The translations under genes and the position numbers were made by a program. A model generated the notes under the pieces. It was not told the origin of the DNA, made no database searches, and saw nothing but the letters and a program-made list of their open reading frames with translations. A stretch of DNA of 64,000 bases from Sambucus nigra (lineage: Eukaryota; Streptophyta; Magnoliopsida; Dipsacales; Adoxaceae), in assembly GCA_949130495.1 (NCBI GenBank), contig OX422215.1, forward strand, positions 66,975,244-67,039,243. The letters are read 5' to 3'. Shown in pieces: positions 50,033 through 61,766 of the stretch. Each line of letters opens with the position of its first letter. Within the stretch, counting starts at the first letter, position 1.

Positions 50033-50578
50033 CTAACCTTCAATTGGTACTATTCTTCGCAACTCGGTACGAGTAGCCGATGCTAATCGGGCCAGAGCGT
50101 CTGCTCTTGCATTCTCCATTCTCGGTATTCTTATCAACTGAATGGCAACAAATTCTGATAACAACTCCATCACCTTTGCGTGATATTTGATCATTAATTC
50201 TCCTTTGGCCGCATATGTTCCAAAAATCTGATTCACAATTAATTATGAATCACTGAATACAATAACCTGTTGCGCCTCCATAGTTTTTGCCAAATTAAGT
50301 CCTGCTATCATGGCCTCATACTCAGCCTCATTATTGGAAGCTTTGAATTGGAATCGTAGCGCATACTCCATATCGACCTCGTCTAGGTTGTTCAAAACGA
50401 TTCCTGCCCCACAGCCTGTAGTATAAGATGAACCATCTACATACAATCTCCAAATAGGCAACTTCTCTTCTAATTTCTGATCTGATAGAGTTCCTCGGTG
50501 AAATATCTGTTGCTTCTTTTCACCATCCCCTGATTTTTCTTGTTCTTCGTCGACCATCTCTTCTTGCCCTTTTACCAA
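50033..50578 (-). pseudogene. Element 3 Pol: second (plant-type) RNase H
   Basis: LYVDGSSYTTGCGAGIVL (first Asp), NNEAEYEAMIAGLNLA (Glu) and VIVFSDS (Asp) are followed after a stop at 50237-50242 by IRIPRMENARADALARLAS. This archaeal/plant-type RNase H, in addition to the one fused to RT, is a hallmark of the Tat lineage. Frame interruptions show it is inactive. Confidence 0.88.
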
Positions 50579-50608
50579 CCTAAGTTGGTCTGAGCTCGAA
50601 TTTGATGA

Positions 50609-51960
50609 TCATGTCACATCCACTTGCCCTTTTACCAAACTAAGTTGGTCTGAGCCAATGTTTGTTGAGCCTGTAACATCCACAGGTTGATCGGCGAGCT
50701 GCTTTTGCTCCTCGGGGATATCAGGATAGGTGAATTCTGCTATGAAATCTGCTATTGCTTGCCCTTTAAGCGATGATATGGGTTCATAAATTATATCATA
50801 TTCACCGAGCTCTATTGCCCAGTACATTAATCTTCCTTATTTTTCTGGTTTATGAAGGGCTTATCTCAATGGCATGTCGGTATATACGACTATGGTATGG
50901 GCCTGGAAATATGGCCTCATTCTCCTACTTGCCTCAATTAGCGCCAGTGCCAATTTTTCCAGCTTTGGATACCTGATCTCTGCTCCTCAGAAGGCCTTAC
51001 TTGTGTAATAAATTGGCTTTTGCACTCTATCCTTCATTCTGATCAATGCCGAGCTAACTGCATTCTCTGATACTGCCAGATATAAGTACAATTTTTCTCC
51101 CATCACTGGCCTGGACAACAGAGGAGGTGCTCCCAGATACTTCTTCAAGTCTTGAAAGGACTTCTCACATTCATCATTCCACTCGAAAGTTGTTCGGAGT
51201 GTTTTGAAGAACAGGAGACATCTATCAGTTGCTCGGGATACAAATCTGTTGAGTGTTGCTACTCGTCCTGTAAGACTTTGCACTTCTTTCTTCGTCGTTG
51301 GAGATCATAGCCCTAATAAAGCTTTGATTTTTTCTGGATTTGCTTCAATGACTCGCTGATTGACGATGTACCCGAGGAACATTCCTTCTTGTACTCCAAA
51401 TATGCACTTCGTCGGGTTCAGCTTCATTTGGTATTTGTCCAGTTGATCAAATGTCTGACCTAAGTCCACTAGATGATCAGCAGCTTTCTTACTCTTTGTC
51501 AGCATATCATCGACATAGACTTCCATATTGCAACTGATTTGTTTGGCAAAGACCTTGTTCATCAGTCGTTGATATGTCGCACCTGCATTTTTCAAACCAA
51601 AAGGCATAACATTATAACAATAAGTTCCCCTAGGGGTAATAAAAGAAGTACTTTCCCTGTCTTCAGGTTTTATTTTGATCTGATTGTAACGAGAATAAGC
51701 TCCATGAAGCTGAGTAGCTCGTGTCCCTAGGTAGCATCCACCAGTTGATCAATTCGGGGCAGTGGAAAGTTATACTTTGGGCACGCTTTGTTGAGATCAA
51801 TGAAATCAACACACATCCTCCATTTGCTATTTTTCTTCTTTACCATCACCACATTTGCTAACCAGTCTGGGTATCTAACATCTTTAATGAATCGATCTTT
51901 CTGGAGCTTCTCGACCTCCTCTTGTATAGCTTGATTCTTCTCGGGACTAAATACTCTTCT
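50609..51960 (-). pseudogene. Element 3 Pol: reverse transcriptase and first RNase H
   Basis: RT start is readable as VFSPEKNQAIQEEVEKLQ, WRMCVDFIDLNKACPK and PLPRIDQLVDAT (51760-51960). After frame breaks near 51600-51730 it continues as MPFGLKNAGATYQRLMNK and the catalytic MEVYVDDML (51305-51607). The connection/RNase H part (LNRFVSRATDRCLLFF, PIYYTSKAF) occupies 50987-51283 and 50609-50827. Single-base stops separate these pieces. Confidence 0.88.
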
Positions 51961-51963
51961 TCT

Positions 51964-53580
51964 CTACTTTACAGGCCTGATCTCTTTATTCACATTGAGC
52001 TCATGACATAAGAAGTTTGGGTCTATTCCTGGCATGTCTTCATGACTCCATGCAAAATATTTCCTTCTATTTCTTAGGAAAGTGATCAACTCCTGTTTTA
52101 TTGATGCATCCAACGACGAACCTATTTGAGTGGTTCGTTCAGGGTGCTCGTCGTCCAGAATGACATTTTTTGTAGCTTCCACCACCTGTCCTTTTACAAG
52201 TTGAGATTCATCTCTAGGATCCAATGTTTCAATTTCTGTGCCTTCATCCACTTGGTAGGTAGTAGTCTTTTTCGTCGACTTTTCCAGTTCCTCTTGTTCG
52301 GCAGATGAATAATAGCATTCCCGAGCTACTTTTTTATCACCTTTCACAACTCCTACTCCAAAATTTATTGGGAATTTTAAGCACTGATGTACTGTAGATG
52401 GAACTGCTTCGAACTTCTTCAATCCTACCCTTCCCATGATGATGTTATAGGCTGACTGAACATTCTTATCCATCACGAAAAAGCGTATTCTTTTTGTTCG
52501 ACAAGCAGGCCACGTACCAATGAATATATCCAACTTGATCGTCCCAAGTGGAAAAACTTTCTCGCGAGCAAAACCGAGGAGAGGTCTGTGATAAGACTCC
52601 AATTGAGACAATTTTAAGTTTAAACTGTCGAAGCATGAGTAGAACATGATGTCTGTCAAGCTACCATTATCTACCAGAACTCTTGAAATCATTACTTCTT
52701 TCATCCTAGTTTTGATCACCAATGGGTCATCGTGAGGGTATAGGACACCTGCGAGGTCATTTTTTGAAAAACCAATGACCAACTTCTCTTTGTTTACCTT
52801 TCTCGGGCGATCCTCCTCAGCCAAATTTATTCGTTGAATATATGAACAAGCTTGAGCCACACAGAGGTAAGCTTTTCTTTCTACAGTAAGATCTCCTCCT
52901 CCTGCGTCTCCACCTGTAATAACATAACAATCAAATGTTCCAAAACGTATTGAAAATACCTCGCGTTCTGGTTGCCTTGGCCTTTTGGGAAGATCGGGGT
53001 CATCTTCTTTATCATCTTCATGATCTCTTTTCCTGTTCTCCTCTGCTCGACGAGGAGATCTAGACCTTTCTCTTGTTTGGTCCTCATTTCTTCTTTCATT
53101 TCTTCGATCAACATACTTTGTCAATTTTCCTCGTCCAATCAGTGTTTCGATCTCATTCTGGAGAGCTATGTAATTTTTAGTCACATGGCCATGATCCTTG
53201 TGAAACTCGCAATATTTTTCCCTATTCCTTCTCTCAGGGTCTGCCTTCATTTTCTTTGGCCATTTTAACTCCTCGTTATTCTTGATTTCTTCCAATACGT
53301 GGTTGATACCCATCTTCAAAGGAGTATAATTATCAAACTTCTTCAAGACTTCCCATGACGACCTATTTTTGGATTGTTTGTCACCACCATTAGTCTTATG
53401 CTCTTTCCTCTTAGCTTTGTCGACTTCCACCTTGGTTTCTTTATCCATATTCTTCTTTGCAGCCATAACCTCCTCGACATTCATGATTTTGGCCGCTTTT
53501 GCCATCAACTCTGACATGGTTGTAGGTGGATCTTTAGCCAAAGTGTAATACAACTTATTGGGCAACAGCCCACTCATCAA
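51964..53580 (-). pseudogene. Element 3 Gag C-terminus and protease
   Basis: 538-codon open segment. It contains a His/Cys zinc-knuckle-like motif, KYCEFHKDHGHVTKNY (Tat-type gag), an Arg/Glu-rich linker (RNERRNEDQTRERSRSPRR), and the aspartic protease with VLVDNGSLTDIMFYSCF (DNG in place of D-T/S-G, a variant seen in this lineage). It ends RPVK-stop where relatives continue into RT, so the TAG at 51964 is probably a mutated Gln codon. Confidence 0.85.
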
Positions 53581-53582
53581 GG

Positions 53583-54654
53583 CAGTGATCGCTGTCTTCT
53601 CCTCATAATCTATGACCTATAGTTTCTCGTTATTAAAACGAATTATGTAGTCTCTAGTACTCTCACCAGCTTTTTGTCTAACACTTAACAAATGAGCTAC
53701 TCGTTTTACTGGCTTTGCTCCGAAACAGAAATTCCCAATAAATAACTCGGCCAGTTGAAAGAAAGTTGAAATCTTACCCCGAGGAAGATTGTTTTACCAT
53801 ATCTGGGTAGATCCAGTAAGAGTTCCTCAGAATGCTCTACATCTCATCTCGTCGGGGACAGCATAGATGTCGGCGGCAGCTTGATATTGCTCTATGTGAA
53901 GAATAGGATCTGTCTTTCCATCATATTTGGGGGTCACAACAGGTGCTTTGAACTTTGATGGTGTGGGAAAATCCACGATGGCTTGGACAAAAGGCGTCCC
54001 TTGAACAAAAGTTCGCTGTAGTGGGTTCCTCGCCTTAGCCATTTCTCCCAATCTATCTTCCAGTCTCTGAATAGAGCCCTTCCACGCATCATTTCCTTCC
54101 TCGGGCTTATTGGTTCGAGCAATTGATCGAGCTGATGTGGCTTCCTGAGATTTATCTTGACGAGCAGCTGGTCGTGATTGTGCTGATCCTTCTCTTAGAT
54201 CTGATGGTTGTCGAAAACTCCTCGACATGGCCTTAGGTGGACTTTTATTCCTCCTGGGGCCTAATCGACTTAAAGGAGACACCCTACTTAATCTTTCCAG
54301 CGCACTGGTTCTCTCTGGAGAGAGACTGATACATTGTTGAGTATCTATGGCTCGTATTGACGAGGTTCGCCCATGTTGATAAGAGAAATCATCAGATTCC
54401 TCATTATGATATGAAGCAGTACGCCTGGATCGTGAAGAAAGTAAATGGGTTTGCCTTTGACCACTTCATTGTCCTGAGTGGGCAGGCGCACCGCCATGAA
54501 GGGTTTGTATGAGTTGCCGTATGGTTTCTTGCATGGCGGTCTGGCCCTGGGCCAGATTTGTCATTATTCCAGCCAGATCTGGAACGGCTGAAGGTGCAGA
54601 TGGATTTGGAGGGTTTCCAGCGTTTCGATTGCTTGATTCAGGATTATCGGCCAT
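53583..54654 (-). pseudogene. Element 3 Gag N-terminal part
   Basis: Starts at MADNPESSNRNAG (ATG at 54654). One frame runs through with in-frame stops at 54466-54468 (TGA), about 53829 (TGA), about 53796 (TAA) and 53618-53620 (TAG). Conserved gag pieces between them are RAIDTQQCISLSPERTSALE, FPTPSKFKAPVVTPKYDG, PILHIEQYQAAA and VAHLLSVRQKAGESTRDYI. Because the frame holds, damage is by substitution rather than indels. Confidence 0.85.
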
Positions 54655-54697
54655 TAATGATGAATTGTTTTTGGTGAAAAACGATAACAACAGTCGT

Positions 54698-54717
54698 TTC
54701 CCACAGACAGCGCCAAT
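54698..54717 (-). other. Element 3 primer-binding site (tRNA-Asp-like)
   Basis: Minus-strand TTGGCGCTGTCTGTGGG, one base from the LTR. TGGCGC plus following bases resembles the tRNA-Asp-type PBS of many Tat/Athila elements. The match is only partial, so the tRNA assignment is tentative. Confidence 0.6.
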
Positions 54718-54718
54718 C

Positions 54719-55264
54719 TGTTCATGTAAAAAATTAGATCGTATCTAATTATTTAATCACAGATAAAATTAAATAAGACAAAGAATTTTTAAAGTGGTTC
54801 AGCCTTATAGGAATGGCCTACGTCCACTGTTTCTGTTATTGTCGAATGTTTGGGAACTCTCAATATATGATTTTATCAAGAAATTTCGGTCCCCCCTGGA
54901 TGAGGATGATACAATGTATTTATAGCCCTTAGGCTGTACATGTGAAAGGGTAAATAATTAATGCCCCTTAAGCGTATACGTCTGTATGATAAGCATTTAA
55001 TGAATAGTCGAACTGTTGATTATCTGACAATTAATGCTATGGTCGAGATGCAGCTCGGACCGCCTTAGTTGCTCGTTATTCAGGAGTTCCTCGGAGCAAT
55101 GAAGTTCCTCGGAGTATTCCTGTTATTCGGAGTGTCTGAGTTGACCGGGGAGGAAGCGTTCCTCGTTGCTAAAGTGATTGTAGAAATGTTTATATATGCC
55201 ACGTGGACTGACACATGTCTTCCTGTGATTCATCCATGTCAGCATGTCAATTTTGGTATCAACA
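54719..55264 (-). repeat. Element 3 5' LTR
   Basis: 546 bp, TGTTCATG...TATCAACA. It shares TATTTATAG (about 54917) and the CTCGGAG repeats with the other LTR. Confidence 0.93.
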
Positions 55265-56362
55265 ATCATGAAAGGCTTTCTGGAGTCCACCTTATTCCTC
55301 ACTCTCACTATCTCCAGAATGGTTCGAAATATAATCGAGGCACTCACATTTAGAAGTGTCCTCATTGGCATAGGAAAAACTAGGAGTACTCTTGTGACTG
55401 GCCATTAACACAAGACATAGTTCATGTGGTGATTCATGCCTGAAATTAACCAACTCAACGTCACTATCGCGAAGAGTGACCTTATGTGTAAATTTGTTAC
55501 CCTATATCTTTATCCTATTAGGACACCTCTGTGTCTTATGTCCTTTTCCCTCAAATCCATAACATATCACCTCATCTTTCTCACAAATATTCTTGCCATC
55601 ATTCTCTTTTATATTTTTCACAAATATCTTTTCTTCGAAAGAGTTTTCTTCATTAAATTTGCAAAATTTTCTTCTTTTTTTTTTGCAAAAAGGGCTAAAT
55701 CATCCATCTCAAAATCAAATTCAGACTTAGAATCACAAACTTTTTGTTTCTTTTTCTTGGACTGGGCTTTCAAATAATCAATGTTTCCTTTTTCTTTTTA
55801 GTTTTGGGAAATATATCGATTTTGTAAGTTTGAAGGTCTCCTATGAGTTCTTCTAACCTAAGAGTATCTAAAATTCCTAACGAATTCAAAATAGTGAATT
55901 TGGGGAAAAACTGGCTTGCAGGGATCTTAAAATCTTTTTCATAATTCTCGTTTCAGGAATTTTCTCACCCAAATTTAAATTTGAATTGACTATATCTAAC
56001 AAGCGTGCATAAAACTCATCAAAAGTGTCAAACTCATACATGGTAATGGTCTCAAACTGAGTGGTAAGGTTTTAACGCTTAGAATCTTTCACAGCATTTG
56101 TCCCCTCATAAGTGAGATGGAGAGTATCTCATGCTTCCTTAGACGTGGTGAACATTATGATGCGACGAAACTTCTTAGGGGTGGCATCGCCCGAAATAGC
56201 ACCTAAACAACGTGAGTTCAAAATACTCCATTTATAATCGTATTTTGTCCATGAAGAGACATGTTTATGACTTTTGACATCGTCATTGGTCATAGTTAGT
56301 GTGGTACACCCTCTTTCACAAATGAGACAGACTATTTCTATAATATATTTTAAAGCAAACAT
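55265..56362 (-). pseudogene. Ty1/copia-type gag, N-terminal half (right of element 3)
   Basis: Starts MFALKYIIEIVCL (ATG 56362). Familiar gag (UBN2/DUF4219-type) motifs follow: NSRCLGAISGDATPKKFRRI, TLHLTYEGTNAVKDSK, YEFDTFDEFYARLLDIVNS, NLGEKIPE and ILRSLPASF. Further down come a Lys-rich stretch and a knuckle CYGFEGKGHKTQRCP (second Cys replaced by Phe). Stops and frame changes are frequent. The 5' half of the coding region is lost from the reading frame near 55900. Element 3 interrupts it at 55265. Confidence 0.85.
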
Positions 56363-56485
56363 CGTCTTATCTTTCTAGTTTGCATAATTAAACCCGTTAA
56401 AAATCAATTTTTTTAAAGATCACCAATTTAGAAAAATTGATATCCATTTTTTTTGTAAAAAGGATCACACAATATTTTAGTGCAA

Positions 56486-56500
56486 CCTACTCTAATACCA
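56486..56500 (-). other. copia element primer-binding site
   Basis: Minus-strand TGGTATTAGAGTAGG; an initiator-tRNA-Met PBS with two base changes, four bases downstream of the LTR end. Confidence 0.7.
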
Positions 56501-56503
56501 ATT

Positions 56504-57250
56504 TGAGAATGCAAATTTTAAGAATTTATTCGTATCTTATGCCACACACACATAAATTTAAATTTTAGAAAATTTTATCTCGATTTAATTAAGTGTACAT
56601 TTAAAGATGAAGTCCAAATTAATTAAACCAGACCAAATTAGCAAACATGCGAAGAAGTATGGAAAAATTCCTTTTAGGCAAAACCTCTATTTCATCATTG
56701 TACGAGATTTGACAGAACTAGACGACTTACAGACTACTTAGGTCTCTACGTATAATGCGCAGTTCTTCAAGTCTTCTAGAGAAACGACGCAGTCCAATAC
56801 CGCCCTTAAGAAGCAATCTTCCCTCAATATCCACCGATCAACCTTCTTCTTCAGTAGTAGAGCCTCGCCTCCACAAATTAGCAGTAGAGATGAACTGTAG
56901 AAGGGCCTTTGAAAAAGGAATATGTTCTTCTTGATATGATAAAGTGATATCTAAATTTCTACAGGAGTTGGATGAAAAAGGGTAGATTTTGATTACAAAA
57001 GGAACTCTAAAGGGTTTGGAAATGCTTTCAAAAGAGTTCTAAAAGACTAATCATGCATCTCTTTTTATAAGGAAGTAATCCATAGAATCGGCATCTTGAA
57101 AATGATTTTATGTTAAAAAACAAAAACCCTTAAAAATATTCAAGGACCCATATTCAACATACATTCATACCTATGAGATCCTCGGTAAACGTGAAGATAA
57201 ACTTGTCACTAAACACAACACTATGTATCCAATCTTTGAATCTTAGCCAC
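56504..57250 (-). repeat. copia element 5' LTR (right edge uncertain)
   Basis: Left edge set by the PBS: the minus-strand LTR ends TTCTCA at 56504. A TATA-like CCTTATAAAAAG lies near 57063-57074. No second LTR or target duplication is visible in the window, so the outer edge is an estimate. Confidence 0.45.
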
Positions 57251-57404
57251 TACCCCTTCATCACATACGTCATAGGTGTATGGGATCAATAACACAAAGC
57301 CTAATCTATGACTCAAATATTTTGTCCCGAATTAAGACAATTACATACAAATTGACTCGATTGGAAATTTATCCTTATAATAATATTTCCTCTTTCAAAA
57401 AAGT

Positions 57405-57851
57405 TTGCACTATAAAAATTCTAGGAGCATGTTTTTTAGATATAAAGTTCCAGAGGAAGCACAAAAACAGTTGAAGAAAACTAATGATGGGAATTGTGAA
57501 ACCACTAAGATTTCCTTCTATATAAGAATTCAATGGGAGGGGTATTTTTGGCCAATAATGAAGAAAGATGCAGTAGCATACAAAGAAAATCTGCTAAGTG
57601 TTGAGATTTCTTTTAACAAGTTAAGTGTAACTTTTTAAAAGATCAAATGGACTATAGGTAGACTTACATTGATTATATCATAGATGGAATCTTCCCAATA
57701 GAGAAAGAAGATTCCATAGGAATGAGACGAAGGGCTCCAAGATGCTACCTATTAGAAGATAATCTATATTACAGAGGACACTTCAATAGGCCATTGTGAT
57801 GCATCATAAGAAAAGAAGTAGAGGAAGTCCTCAAGAAAGCTAATTATCCAC
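57405..57851 (+). pseudogene. degraded gypsy Pol (pre-integrase region)
   Basis: One piece (about 57500-57600) reads WEGYFWPIMKKDAVAY, an integrase zinc-domain motif. A second (about 57660-57851) reads YIDYIIDGIFPIEKEDS, RCYLLEDNLYYRGHF and RKEVEEVLKKANY, the segment just before the integrase zinc domain. The reading continues after the CACTA element. Stops and frameshifts throughout. The wording is closest to Tat/Athila-type integrases. Confidence 0.72.
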
Positions 57852-58389
57852 CACTACACCAAAACGCTCTATTAGTAACAGACTATGTTTTTAATTACTA
57901 ACAGTATTATACCATTACTATTTCGCACAATAAATTATCATTAGTAAATTACAATATCCGTTACTAATTTTACTTTGGTATTCTAAAAGTGTAAATTGAA
58001 AAAAAAGAATGATATTTCCCTCTAAACCAAAAGAATGCCCCGACTATTTCTCACCTCAACCTAAGTCCCCTACACTTAACACCTAGGGTTTCCCAATCTC
58101 ATCCCTTCTCAGAGTGAATCTCAACTAAAATCCCCACAAACATTTTTTATCTAACACGATTTGAGTCACACCAAACTTATGATCCCTTCTCAAAGTCCTT
58201 TCTATGACAGTCTCTCCTTATCGGCTCAGACACATCTCTGACCTACATCATAGCGAATTCAGTTGGCCTGCTCTTTATTTTAGAGAGTGCAAAAAGGTCT
58301 AGTTTCTACGAGTTCACTCAAAAGAAGATGATTCTCCTGCTACCATTGAAGGTTTGTCTATAAGACGGAGGTAGTGATCCCTTTGTTTT

Positions 58390-58546
58390 CTTTATATACA
58401 TATATATACGTATATAAGTATGTATATATGTATATTGAATTGATCTGATTTAGTTTTTTTTAGGTAAGATTTGGTGATGGCTTTGAAGCGAATCTTAAAA
58501 GAGCTTAAGGATATTAAAAAAGATCTTCCTACCTCATGTAGCCCTA
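58390..58546 (+). pseudogene. captured 5' fragment of a ubiquitin-conjugating enzyme (E2, UBC8/10/28-like) gene
   Basis: ATG at 58477 opens MALKRILKELKDIKKDLPTS plus CSP, matching the N-terminal helix of the plant UBC8/UBC10/UBC28 class of E2 enzymes. The coding exon stops matching at 58546, exactly where these genes have an intron, with GT following. A T-rich tract ending TTTTAG just before GTAAGATTTGGTG fits a 5'-UTR intron. So genomic DNA, not cDNA, was captured. The catalytic Cys domain is absent, so no active enzyme can be made; a truncated peptide would run on to a stop near 58683. Confidence 0.82.
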
Positions 58547-59409
58547 GTTCGATATATCTTTATTTTTACTCTTTCATCATTTTCTATGCTCCATTTTTCA
58601 TATCTTTTTTAACCTCCTGTAATATGATCAAATTCACCCCTCTTGTTTTCATTGTCTCAATAAAGGGGTTTCTTTTTTGCTAGATTAAGTTCACTAAACC
58701 AGCATTCCTGATTTAGATCATATAATTCCTCATATTATTATTAATAAAGTAAATACAAAATGAATTACAATACATTAATCTTAAATTTAGATTATCACAA
58801 AATGGAAACAAATCAATATGTAAATTGACAAATCATAAAATTCATAATATAACAAAAATAGTTTAATTACTTTTTAACATTTTAATTTGTAAATTAACAA
58901 TTCATCAAAAAATAATATTACAATCTGTAAATCAATCCATCCTGATATTAAGAAATCATAATATGCATAGCTTTTAACATTTAAACGAAGAACATTAGTT
59001 GTCGAATTCAGCTACAAATTGTATAACCCCGACAATAAATGTAATTTTTATCATTAACATTGATACTAACAATCAAAATTAGATTCAAAACATCTGCAAT
59101 ACATTGCTATCTCACTTCTCTTCATTTTCTCACTTTCGCACTTTTCTTCTGCATCGGTAAAATCTCTCTCATTTCCAATTTGTTTAGTCATTTTGGGAGT
59201 TGGCACTATTTCTTGGTGCAATGGAGGGTTTGATTAACCATTTATGTTAAAAGACTACTTCTATGGATGACAAAGTATTTTGACACAACTGTTAAAATAT
59301 GACAAAGGCCTACGTTATAAAATTTGATATGATTACTTAAAATTATAGCATGAAATCGGTTCACATAAATGGACCATGTTGTTAAAGGCCTACGTTATAG
59401 TTTTATTAA

Positions 59410-59830
59410 GATTGATTATAGTATCTTATGGGTCCAAGCTAAAAGTTGGAAGCTTGAGGAAGCCATTAAGCTCTTTTACCTAGGAAATGAGGGTGTCTCA
59501 CATGAATCTGCTTCATATTATACATCAATAGAGAATGATAGGCCCTTGCCTGATCTAAGTTTAAGGTAATAACATTAATTTTTAATATATTAGGATCTTT
59601 ATTGACTTTTCAATTTTATTTATTTACTATAATATTTCATATATAAATGGATTTATTCTTGTCTCAACAGATCAGAGAAGAATCTGGGAGATGCAAGTAC
59701 AATACAAGATGAGGGGAATGAAGTACGTGCACCATTATCGGTTAAAAGGGAGGTTCTGTATGATAATGCAATGCTTTATGAATGTTCATTTAGTGCCCCC
59801 ATTCACATGATGATGTGGGTTGGTTGAAGA
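59410..59830 (+). pseudogene. captured fragment of a UBX-domain protein (PUX7-like) gene
   Basis: Exon 59410-59566 encodes SWKLEEAIKLFYLGNEG, the UBA-like motif of plant PUX7 proteins (partners of the CDC48 AAA-ATPase in ubiquitin-dependent protein handling), then a donor AAG/GTAATAAC. The next exon starts after CTCAACAG at 59671 and encodes NEVRAPLSVKREVLYDNAML, the conserved segment that follows in PUX7. The intron is retained. The UAS and UBX domains are missing. The start of the UBA-like domain is degraded. Confidence 0.85.
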
Positions 59831-60309
59831 CAGTTGATCAGTGTTATGTTGGTTCAGATAACACTATTATGGTTATATATTATCTAAAAATATACAAATA
59901 TATACAAATTTATGGCAATTTCAGTTTATAGATTTGTCAAGTCAATTTTTTTACAAGCATATCTTGGCTTTTTTTATACACCTAATTTTAGCTGCATCAG
60001 GTTTTTTCTTGTGAAGCTTTTAAGGGTTTCTGATTATGACACTTATGTTTGCGTGTCACGGTGGTAGGGTATCGACAAGGTTCCTAGAGGTATTCAATGA
60101 AATTCAATAACCCCATAATTCCATATATTGTATACCATATTCATTTATATGAGTATCAAATTCTGAAATAATGCTTCAACATTTACTCTTTTAGGTTGTA
60201 ATTCATTGGGTTGTAATTTTGGGATGGTATAATTGTGAAGATAAAATTCAAATGTTAAATGCACTGTATGTATAATGGAGCCTAACTTTACTCTTTTAGG
60301 CTAGAATTC

Positions 60310-60600
60310 ATGTTTCTATCTGGTTCTATTTGTGAATTTTTTTGGAAAGTAAGAAATTTATTTGATGCATTGGAGAGAGACTGTATATATGAATTAGTAC
60401 ATTGGGGTAGGGCTAATGAACTTGATGTCAAGAAATTAGAGGGTAGGATTAACTTTTACGGGGAAATTGATATCTTTTTTAAAACCAAGGGGATCAAATG
60501 TCAATACTTATTATTTTTATCAAGAATAAAGTGGCCACTATTTATTTTATTGCACCTCAACTTAATTCTTATGAACAAAATACATCTAATACTTGGGTAG
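60310..60600 (+). CDS. unrecognised ORF inside the CACTA element, possible third captured fragment
   Basis: 96-codon frame containing FFWKVRNLFDALERDCIYEL and HWGRANELDVKKLEGR, which is of normal protein composition unlike its AT-rich surroundings. It starts just after a TTTTAG acceptor-like site and runs into low-complexity Leu-rich sequence, as if reading into an intron near 60480. I do not recognise the family. Confidence 0.35.
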   Translation: MFLSGSICEFFWKVRNLFDALERDCIYELVHWGRANELDVKKLEGRINFYGEIDIFFKTKGIKCQYLLFLSRIKWPLFILLHLNLILMNKIHLILG

Positions 60601-61766
60601 TTAATTCTGAAACTTTTGATTTCGTTGTTTGTTCTTATAGTCTTTCATATACCCAATTTTGGGTCTCTTGATGTTTTATTTGTTTTTTCCTCGCAAATTT
60701 TGATGCGTATGGCCGGTTCTCACTTCCCATTGTGTTTCTGCACTATTATACGATAATTATTTATTGCCTCTCTTATAGAGTTTATGTTGAAGGATGCAGA
60801 GGAGAGTGACACAAACATAATGGAAATTTTGCAAATTTTGCAAAAAATTCATCTCCATCATTGGTCTCTCTCTCTCTCTCTCCCCCCCTCTCTCTCTCTC
60901 AGTATTTCATTAGTTCAATTTCTTAATCCGACTTTAACATTTCGCAAGTCAGTAAGTGCTAAATTATTTTTTTAAGTGTTTGTGCAATTAATTTTGCTGG
61001 TGGATAATTTTTTGTACTAAATTAATTTTGTATGACTAAACGTTGATATTATAACTAATATGATATTTTATTTTGTTTGATAGAATGTCATTTTTCTATG
61101 CTTATCATGTTTCAACATTGCGGGTTGCGGCGTTCATGGCGATGGTAACAGAACGGAAGTTGATAGTCAACATCAATGGACTTCTTTTCTATATTTCATT
61201 TGACTCATTATAATATAAAAACATCTCATGTTGGGATTATTGTATTAAAATGTTATATTGGATGTATTTATGAAAATAATGTAACTTTTGAGGTAATTGT
61301 ATTATGGTGTTTCATTTGTATTGTTTAAGTTTCTTTTGTAAATAAAGAGTGGAGGCTAATATAAAATGTAAATGTTAAATATAATGCCCTTGTTTATGTG
61401 GACTATTTTTGTATAGGTTCATAGGATTTGAATAGTGTTATAAGAATAATTGACTTTTTTTAAATTAAGGATATAGGATCTTGAAAAACATATTTTTTTT
61501 AAATATGTATTAATATTATTAACGAACATTTACCGTAACAAAATCAGACAAAAGTGTTACAAAAAGGGTGTACTAAAATTAAAATAGTAACACAAAAGTT
61601 CGTTGCTAAATCAAAATTAGTAACAGAATTTTACCATTACTATTAGTAATGGAAAATTTTTGTTACTAATTTCGTGCCCCACACCATTTTTCTAACGGAA
61701 AATTCCGTTACTAATATTTTTAGTAACGGTAAAGTTGTGTTACTAAATTTGCGTTTTAGTGTAGTG

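Larger units (their letters stand above)
42982..55264 (-). mobile_element. Element 3: 12.3-kb Tat-lineage gypsy retrotransposon with antisense genes
   Basis: LTRs of 564 bp (42982-43545) and 546 bp (54719-55264), perfect target duplication ATCAT (42977-42981, 55265-55269), and PBS and PPT in place. The minus strand carries decayed gag-pol (about 48750-54654), including a second, plant-type RNase H typical of the Tat group. Between pol and the 3' LTR lie about 4.4 kb with two open genes on the opposite (+) strand and a tandem array. LTRs differ by about 15 substitutions plus one 18-bp indel (about 2.7 percent by eye). Extra antisense ORFs in plant Ty3/gypsy elements are known; the combination seen here is unusual in its preservation. 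Confidence 0.95.
57852..61766. mobile_element. non-autonomous CACTA element carrying host gene fragments (3.9 kb)
   Basis: Starts CACTACACCAAAACGC and ends with the inverse GCGTTTTAGTGTAGTG. Subterminal regions are packed with TTAGTAAC/GTTACTAA motifs in both orientations, typical of CACTA transposase-binding regions. The 3-bp flanks are CAC and CAT (2 of 3 match). Removing it restores a gypsy integrase reading frame across the junction (KKANY to HIILEG). No transposase is encoded. The interior holds fragments of two recognisable plant genes with their introns. Confidence 0.88.
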
